This document shows positions 59,356 through 64,000 of a DNA stretch of 64,000 nt, one piece after another. The notes under the pieces were generated by a model that was not told the DNA's origin, searched no databases, and saw only the letters and a list, made by a program, of their open reading frames with translations. The position numbers were made by a program, and so were the translations under genes. Origin of the DNA: Niabella yanshanensis (GTDB taxonomy: Bacteria > Bacteroidota > Bacteroidia > Chitinophagales > Chitinophagaceae). Every line of letters begins with the position of its first letter. Position 1 is the first letter of the stretch. The stretch covers positions 5,022,001 through 5,086,000 of the forward strand of contig NZ_CP139960.1 of NCBI RefSeq assembly GCF_034424215.1, in the 5' to 3' direction.

Positions 59356-61017
59356 ATGACAACATTTGAATCATTAGGGATTGAGGCTGGGCTGCTTCAA
59401 TCTCTGGAAACTATCGGTTTCGTAACACCCACACCCATTCAGGAACAAGCCATTCCCGTTTTATTACAAGGTACCAAAGATTTTGTAGGTTTAGCACAAA
59501 CCGGAACCGGTAAAACCGCTGCGTTTGGATTGCCCTTATTGCAACTTATTAATAAGGAACAGCGTACGCCGCAGGCCCTTGTTATTTGCCCAACACGGGA
59601 GTTGTGCCTGCAGATTGCTAAAGACCTGGCTAATTTCAAAGCAAAAAAAGGTTCTATTGGAGTAACCGCAGTGTATGGTGGCGCCTCTATATCCGATCAG
59701 ATCAGGGAAATTAAAAGGGGAACCAATATCATTGTAGCTACGCCTGGCCGTTTGATTGATTTAATTGAACGCAAAGCCATCAATTTAGAAGGTATTCACT
59801 ATGTAGTATTAGATGAAGCCGACGAAATGCTCAATATGGGCTTTAAGGATGATATTGAATTTATTCTTAAAGAAACGATAAACCGGGAAAGTATCTGGCT
59901 GTTTAGTGCAACAATGCCTCCTGCGATCAGGCAGGTGAGCAAGCGATATATGGATAATCCCCATGAAATTACCGTAGGTAAGGTCAATTCAGGAAATGCC
60001 AATATTGATCACCAGTACTATGCTACCCAGCATGTGAACCGCTATGAGACTTTAAAGCGTATCATAGATTTTAACCCCGGTCTTTACGGTATTATTTTTA
60101 CCAGAACCAAGGCCGACGCACAAAATGTAACCGAAAGCCTCATTCGTGAAGGCTATGATATTGAAGCGTTACATGGTGATTTAACACAGGCCCAGCGCGA
60201 TAAAGTGATGGGGCGTTTTCGTGAGAAGTCAATCCAGCTGTTAATTGCTACAGATGTGGCAGCAAGAGGAATAGATGTAAAAGAAATTACGCACGTTATC
60301 AATTATGAATTACCGGATGATACGGAAGTTTACACGCACCGAAGCGGAAGAACAGGTCGCGCCGGAAAAAGCGGGGTTTCCGTTTCATTAGTGACTCCAA
60401 GAGAAATATACCGTTTACGCCAGATCGAAAAACTGGTGAATACGAAGTTTCATAAAATGGATATTCCGAGTGGTAAAGATGTTTGCCGCAAACAGTTTTT
60501 TCATTTTATCGATAAGATGTTACAAGCTGACATCAGCAATGGTGAGTATGCCACGTATCTCCCCATCCTGCAGGAAAAATTTGCAGACGTAGATAAAGAA
60601 GAGATCATGCAACGGGTAGCCGCATTAGAGTTTGATCGCTTCTTAAAATACTACGAGAACGCTGCGGATTTAAATATCCGTGATTCGGGTAAAGGTAGCA
60701 GGGAAAGCCGCTCTGCCGAAAGGGGAGGAAGAGAGAGTCGCAGCTCCAGGAGCAGCAATGGCAATTACCAGCGTCTATTTGTAAACCTGGGTACCAAAGA
60801 TGGTTTCTATAAAGCAAGCTTCCTACAGTTTATTTTAGATATGAGTGGTTTGAGTAAAGATGTACTGGGGAAAATAGATATGAAGGACATGAACAGCTGG
60901 GTTGAAATAGAACCATCTGCCGGTAATAAAATGATCAAAGCACTGGACGGTAAAAACTATCGTGGCAGGAAAATTCGTATGAACGACGCTGAAAACGGCG
61001 GCGGACGCAGAAGATAA
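59356..61017 (+). CDS. DEAD-box RNA helicase
   Basis: 553 residues from the ATG at 59356. All helicase motifs are present: Q motif (T-P-T-P-I-Q), motif I A-Q-T-G-T-G-K-T, P-T-R-E-L, T-P-G-R, V-L-D-E-A-D, S-A-T, and motif VI H-R-S-G-R-T-G-R-A-G. The C terminus (about 455-553) has a Ser/Arg/Gly-rich stretch and a DbpA-like RNA-binding domain (R-L-F-V-N-L-G-T-K-D-G-F). Probably acts in ribosome assembly or cold-linked RNA remodelling. Confidence 0.95.
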   Translation: MTTFESLGIEAGLLQSLETIGFVTPTPIQEQAIPVLLQGTKDFVGLAQTGTGKTAAFGLPLLQLINKEQRTPQALVICPTRELCLQIAKDLANFKAKKGSIGVTAVYGGASISDQIREIKRGTNIIVATPGRLIDLIERKAINLEGIHYVVLDEADEMLNMGFKDDIEFILKETINRESIWLFSATMPPAIRQVSKRYMDNPHEITVGKVNSGNANIDHQYYATQHVNRYETLKRIIDFNPGLYGIIFTRTKADAQNVTESLIREGYDIEALHGDLTQAQRDKVMGRFREKSIQLLIATDVAARGIDVKEITHVINYELPDDTEVYTHRSGRTGRAGKSGVSVSLVTPREIYRLRQIEKLVNTKFHKMDIPSGKDVCRKQFFHFIDKMLQADISNGEYATYLPILQEKFADVDKEEIMQRVAALEFDRFLKYYENAADLNIRDSGKGSRESRSAERGGRESRSSRSSNGNYQRLFVNLGTKDGFYKASFLQFILDMSGLSKDVLGKIDMKDMNSWVEIEPSAGNKMIKALDGKNYRGRKIRMNDAENGGGRRR

Positions 61018-61045
61018 CCGGTACTTTAAATCAATTTCATCATAG

Positions 61046-61073
61046 AATCGCTCCTCGGGGGCGATTTTTTTTT
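61046..61073 (+). terminator. Terminator of the DEAD-box helicase gene
   Basis: Stem AATCGCTCC/GGGGCGATT (61046-61054 and 61058-61066, one G-U pair) followed by a long T-run. Confidence 0.9.
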
Positions 61074-61153
61074 CTACATACCGCCTCATCTCAGCTGTCG
61101 AACCAACCGAATTGCTTCCTGTCAACTTTTTACTACAGTTAGGTAGCTATTTC

Positions 61154-61174
61154 TATAAATGAATTACATTTATA
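61154..61174. promoter_or_regulatory. Inverted repeat TATAAATG-N5-CATTTATA upstream of the acyl-CoA dehydrogenase
   Basis: Perfect 8-bp arms, 13 bp before the ATG. Size and spacing suit a dimeric repressor (for example TetR-type fatty-acid regulators), but none is encoded nearby. Confidence 0.5.
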
Positions 61175-61187
61175 AAAACGTAGCTAT

Positions 61188-62342
61188 ATGAACTTTGAAC
61201 TGACCGAAGAACAATTAATGATACAAAAAGCTGCCCGTGACTTTGCTCAGCATGAGTGTTTACCCGGCGTGATAGAACGCGATGAGCAACAAAAATTTCC
61301 GGCTGAGCAAATATCCAAATTAGCCGACCTCGGTTTTTTAGGGATGATGGTAGATGAGCAGTATGGCGGAGCCGGCATGGATACCATTAGTTATGTATTG
61401 GCCATGGAAGAGATATCAAAAGTAGACGCCAGCGTAAGCGTATGTATGAGTGTTAATAACAGCCTCGTTTGTTACGGGCTGCAGGCTTTTGGGTCGGAGG
61501 AACAAAAACAACAATACCTGGCCCCGTTAGCCAGGGGAAAGAAAGACGGCAAATTATATATCGGAGCATTTATGTTGAGCGAACCGGAGGCGGGCAGTGA
61601 TGCTACCTCACAGCGAACCACTGCGGATGATAAAGGCGATTATTATTTACTGAATGGTACTAAAAACTGGATTACCAACGGGGGCACTGCTTCTGTATAC
61701 CTGGTAATGGCGCAAACAGATGTGGCAAAAGGACCCAAAGGGATTAATACCTTTATCGTTGAAAAGAACTGGCCGGGTGTTACCGTAGCAGCTAAAGAAA
61801 ATAAACTGGGCATCAGGGGCAGCGATACGCATACTGTCATGTTCACCGACGTGAAAGTGCCCAAAGAAAACCGGATTGGTGCAGATGGCTTTGGTTTTTC
61901 ATTTGCGATGAAGACGTTGGCTGGTGGACGAATAGGTATTGCGTCCCAGGCATTAGGCATTGCTGCAGGAGCTTATGAATTAGCTAAAGAATATGCTAAG
62001 ACCAGGAAAGCTTTCGGTACCGAAATTATGAACCACCAGGCAATAGCCTTTAAGCTGGCGGATATGCATATGAAAATTGAAGCCGCCAGGTTATTGTGCC
62101 TGAAAGCAGCCTGGGAAAAAGATCAGCATAAAGATTATACGATCAGCTCTTCGATGGCCAAGCTTTATGCTTCAGAAACGGCCATGTGGACTGCCATCGA
62201 AGCCGTACAGGTACATGGAGGATACGGGTACGTTAAAGAATACCATGTAGAGCGCCTGATGCGGGATGCTAAGATCACCCAGATTTATGAAGGCACCAGC
62301 GAGGTGCAAAGAATTGTAATCAGCAGGGGAATATTAAAATAA
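61188..62342 (+). CDS. Acyl-CoA dehydrogenase
   Basis: 384 residues, the standard length. Motifs: F-M-L-S-E-P-E-A-G-S-D (FAD/substrate loop), the G-I-R-G-S-D-T-H segment, R-I-G-I-A-S-Q-A-L-G-I-A and the C-terminal Q-I-Y-E-G-T-S-E-V-Q-R with the catalytic Glu (E in Y-E-G-T). The pattern fits short/branched-chain (butyryl-type) dehydrogenases that start beta-oxidation. Convergent with the thioesterase gene. Confidence 0.96.
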   Translation: MNFELTEEQLMIQKAARDFAQHECLPGVIERDEQQKFPAEQISKLADLGFLGMMVDEQYGGAGMDTISYVLAMEEISKVDASVSVCMSVNNSLVCYGLQAFGSEEQKQQYLAPLARGKKDGKLYIGAFMLSEPEAGSDATSQRTTADDKGDYYLLNGTKNWITNGGTASVYLVMAQTDVAKGPKGINTFIVEKNWPGVTVAAKENKLGIRGSDTHTVMFTDVKVPKENRIGADGFGFSFAMKTLAGGRIGIASQALGIAAGAYELAKEYAKTRKAFGTEIMNHQAIAFKLADMHMKIEAARLLCLKAAWEKDQHKDYTISSSMAKLYASETAMWTAIEAVQVHGGYGYVKEYHVERLMRDAKITQIYEGTSEVQRIVISRGILK

Positions 62343-62361
62343 AGGACCACCTGTAAAAAGA

Positions 62362-62793
62362 TCATTTAAACTTTCTTCTTTCAATTACAGCCACGGTCAG
62401 CCTGCTGATACAGATCAGCTGCTGACTGTCGTTGTACAGTTTGATATCCCAGACATGGCTGCTTTTGCCCAGGTGTAGCGGACTGCAAACTGCACGAACA
62501 TTTCCAGACAAGACAGGTCGTAAATGGTTGGCATTTATTTCCATACCTACTACCATAAATTGTTCCCGGTCCACCACCAGGCTACTGGCATAGGACCCCA
62601 CTGTTTCGGCAAGTGCCACTGAGGCTCCGCCATGTAAAATGCCATAAGGTTGCCGTGTTTTGTCGCTTACCGGCATAGTGGCTTCCAGTGAATTTCCGGT
62701 GATAGCTGTGAATCTTATACCCAGGTGGGTATTCATATTGTCATTGGTTATTTCGTTCAACCTGGTCAGGTCATATTCTTTACTCCAGATCAT
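62362..62793 (-). CDS. PaaI-family hotdog thioesterase
   Basis: 143 residues with the hotdog fold and the PaaI/4HBT motif G-I-L-H-G-G-A-S-V-A-L-A-E-T (about 50-63) carrying the catalytic acidic residue, followed by N-A-N-H-L-R-P-V. Hydrolyses acyl- or aryl-CoA thioesters, in related enzymes including 1,4-dihydroxy-2-naphthoyl-CoA; specificity unclear. Alone, convergent with the acyl-CoA dehydrogenase. Confidence 0.93.
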   Translation of the reverse strand: MIWSKEYDLTRLNEITNDNMNTHLGIRFTAITGNSLEATMPVSDKTRQPYGILHGGASVALAETVGSYASSLVVDREQFMVVGMEINANHLRPVLSGNVRAVCSPLHLGKSSHVWDIKLYNDSQQLICISRLTVAVIERRKFK

Positions 62794-62959
62794 ACTCGTA
62801 TTTTAATGGGATAAATGTAAGATGATACGCGTAAATGCTAATAATAACCTGGAAAAAGACCGCATCCAATAAGTAAGATGATGGCTCAGGTAAAAAAGGC
62901 GCAGTAAGGATAGGCATGCCATAATAAGTTGTAATATTGGCACGCTAAAAAGCTTTAAT

Positions 62960-63733
62960 ATGAGTGTGATAGAGACAACTGGTCTTAAAAAACAATATGC
63001 AGGGAACTATGTGTTAAAAGGTATTGATCTGCAGGTAGAGCCCGGCATGATACTCGGGTATATTGGTCCCAATGGCGCAGGAAAAAGTACCACTATTAAA
63101 ATCATTACCGGCATTATCGACGAATTTGAAGGAGATGTGAAGGTGCTGGGACTGGATGTGCGCACTGAAGCATTGGAGGTAAAAAGACGCATCGGCTACA
63201 TTCCTGAGCTGGCAGCGCTTTACGACACGCTGACTCCGGTGGAGTATCTGAAGTTCACGGGTAAATTGTATCATTTAAGCGATGAGGTGATCGCAGCCAA
63301 AGGGTGGGAGCTGTTAAAGCTTTTTGACCTGGCAGACAAAGCCGATGCGCGCATGAATACTTATAGTAAAGGGATGAAGCAAAAGGTGTTGCTGATCAGC
63401 GGCCTGATGCATAACCCCGAAATTATTTTCCTGGATGAGCCGTTAAGCGGTTTGGATGCCAATGCAGTGATATTGGTGAAAGAGATGCTACAGCAACTCA
63501 AGCAATCTGGTAAAACCATTTTCTACTCATCGCATATTATGGATGTTGTGGAAAAGATAAGCGACCGCATTATTTTGATTGATAAAGGCCAGGTTATTGC
63601 TGACGGCACCATTGACACACTCAGGCAGCAGGCGCAGCAGGGGTCGCTCGAAAGCATATTTAAATCGTTAACTGCTACTGATTCTGCTACAACCCATACC
63701 GCCAAGGAAATCATTGACGTATTAAACAGCTGA
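62960..63733 (+). CDS. ABC transporter ATP-binding protein
   Basis: 257 residues. Walker A G-P-N-G-A-G-K-S-T, signature Y-S-K-G-M-K-Q-K, Walker B I-I-F-L-D-E-P-L-S-G-L-D and the H-loop S-S-H-I-M are intact. The M-K-Q-K signature and length match CcmA/NatA-type exporters. It is 7 bp upstream of a partial membrane protein gene, its likely permease. Confidence 0.94.
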   Translation: MSVIETTGLKKQYAGNYVLKGIDLQVEPGMILGYIGPNGAGKSTTIKIITGIIDEFEGDVKVLGLDVRTEALEVKRRIGYIPELAALYDTLTPVEYLKFTGKLYHLSDEVIAAKGWELLKLFDLADKADARMNTYSKGMKQKVLLISGLMHNPEIIFLDEPLSGLDANAVILVKEMLQQLKQSGKTIFYSSHIMDVVEKISDRIILIDKGQVIADGTIDTLRQQAQQGSLESIFKSLTATDSATTHTAKEIIDVLNS

Positions 63734-63740
63734 GTTTTAC

Positions 63741-64000
63741 ATGGATACTTTTTTTCTTCGTTTATTTTTCGGGATTTTAAAGCTGTTGCCGTTATCGGGT
63801 GTAAACCTCGAACAGGTGCACATGATTGCATCAACCAAACTCACCATGGACAGGAGGCGCAAGCCCGCTACCTGGAAGCGAAGCCAGCAGAAAGAACCAT
63901 CTAATGCCATGCTATATGCTATGTTTTTGTATGCATTAATGGGTTTATTTATGGGGTTTATGATTTTTGCTGTGCCAGATTTTATGTTGGCCATGATCAT
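63741..64000 (+). CDS. Membrane protein, probably the ABC permease partner (cut by window edge)
   Basis: ATG at 63741, 7 bp after the ATP-binding protein gene; the first 86 residues are in the window and the frame runs open off the right edge. A short amphipathic N terminus (M-D-T-F-F-L-R-L-F-F) and a basic segment (D-R-R-R-K-P-A-T-W-K-R) lead into the first membrane helix (about 58-80, M-L-Y-A-M-F-L-Y-A-L-M-G). Assigned as permease from position and helix start only. Confidence 0.7.
   Translation, partial: MDTFFLRLFFGILKLLPLSGVNLEQVHMIASTKLTMDRRRKPATWKRSQQKEPSNAMLYAMFLYALMGLFMGFMIFAVPDFMLAMI

Noticed and set aside
1-64000. CRISPR arrays, rRNA genes, complete insertion sequences or prophage
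   Set aside because: No regularly spaced repeats, rRNA sequence, transposase or phage structural gene was seen; the only mobile DNA is the tRNA-linked island.

Overview
The window comes from a member of the Bacteroidota, most likely a Chitinophagaceae-type soil or freshwater bacterium. The evidence is a SusC/SusD outer-membrane pair, lipoproteins with S-C lipoboxes, promoters with the Bacteroidota -7 element TAnnTTTG, weak Shine-Dalgarno sequences, BlaI/M56 sensor pairs, ECF sigma/anti-sigma pairs and a DnaK ending in E-E-V-K. Most of it is ordinary chromosome. The genus cannot be fixed from sequence reading alone.

Layout. 0-7.5 kb: an outer-membrane glycan-uptake locus (partial SusD, SusC, a fasciclin-repeat lipoprotein) diverging from a GH105-type unsaturated-glycuronyl hydrolase. 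7.5-14.5 kb: META-domain lipoprotein, purL, a Tat-like amidohydrolase and a small secreted protein. 14.6-20.07 kb: a 5.4-kb island inserted in the 3' end of a tRNA-Ser(UGA) gene. 20.2-25.4 kb: an ECF sigma factor with an anti-sigma-like protein that carries an outer-membrane-barrel-like C terminus, a DUF4397 lipoprotein and dnaK. 25.4-32.2 kb: MATE exporter, an Anbu proteasome-like peptidase with a transglutaminase, a thioredoxin-like protein, and a BlaI/M56 pair whose sensor ends in TonB-plug-like repeats. 32.2-45.7 kb: hpt, glucosaminidase, methyltransferase, two sodium:solute symporters, LOG, a large PIG-L deacetylase with two tiny membrane proteins, VanX-type dipeptidase, cupin, a GroES-like protein and a second BlaI/M56 pair. 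45.8-64 kb: SirB1-like protein, YebC, transporters, DedA, rluD, lipB, PLP enzyme, nucleotidyltransferase, an ECF sigma factor with a membrane-anchored trypsin-like protease, DEAD-box helicase, acyl-CoA dehydrogenase, thioesterase and an ABC exporter cut by the right edge.

The most interesting region is the island. It carries a compact minus-strand operon: a 65-residue double-glycine-leader peptide with two cysteines, two unrecognised membrane proteins, a membrane-anchored thioredoxin-like protein and a peptidase-C39 ABC transporter (PCAT), followed by a 91-residue unknown. This looks like a bacteriocin-type secreted-peptide system. The island is bounded by a 26-bp perfect direct repeat of the tRNA 3' end. 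Beside the tRNA lie what look like remnants of a tyrosine recombinase and a small helix-turn-helix gene, with two 12-bp repeats spaced like integrase arm sites. No lanthionine or radical-SAM maturase is present, so the peptide is probably disulfide-bonded rather than heavily modified.

Several surface-signalling modules also deserve attention: two sigma/anti-sigma pairs with unusual effector domains fused to the anti-sigma part, and two BlaI/M56 pairs with inverted-repeat operators. Start codons were moved to the best-supported ATG where a longer frame began with TTG or GTG and no support for that start was visible.
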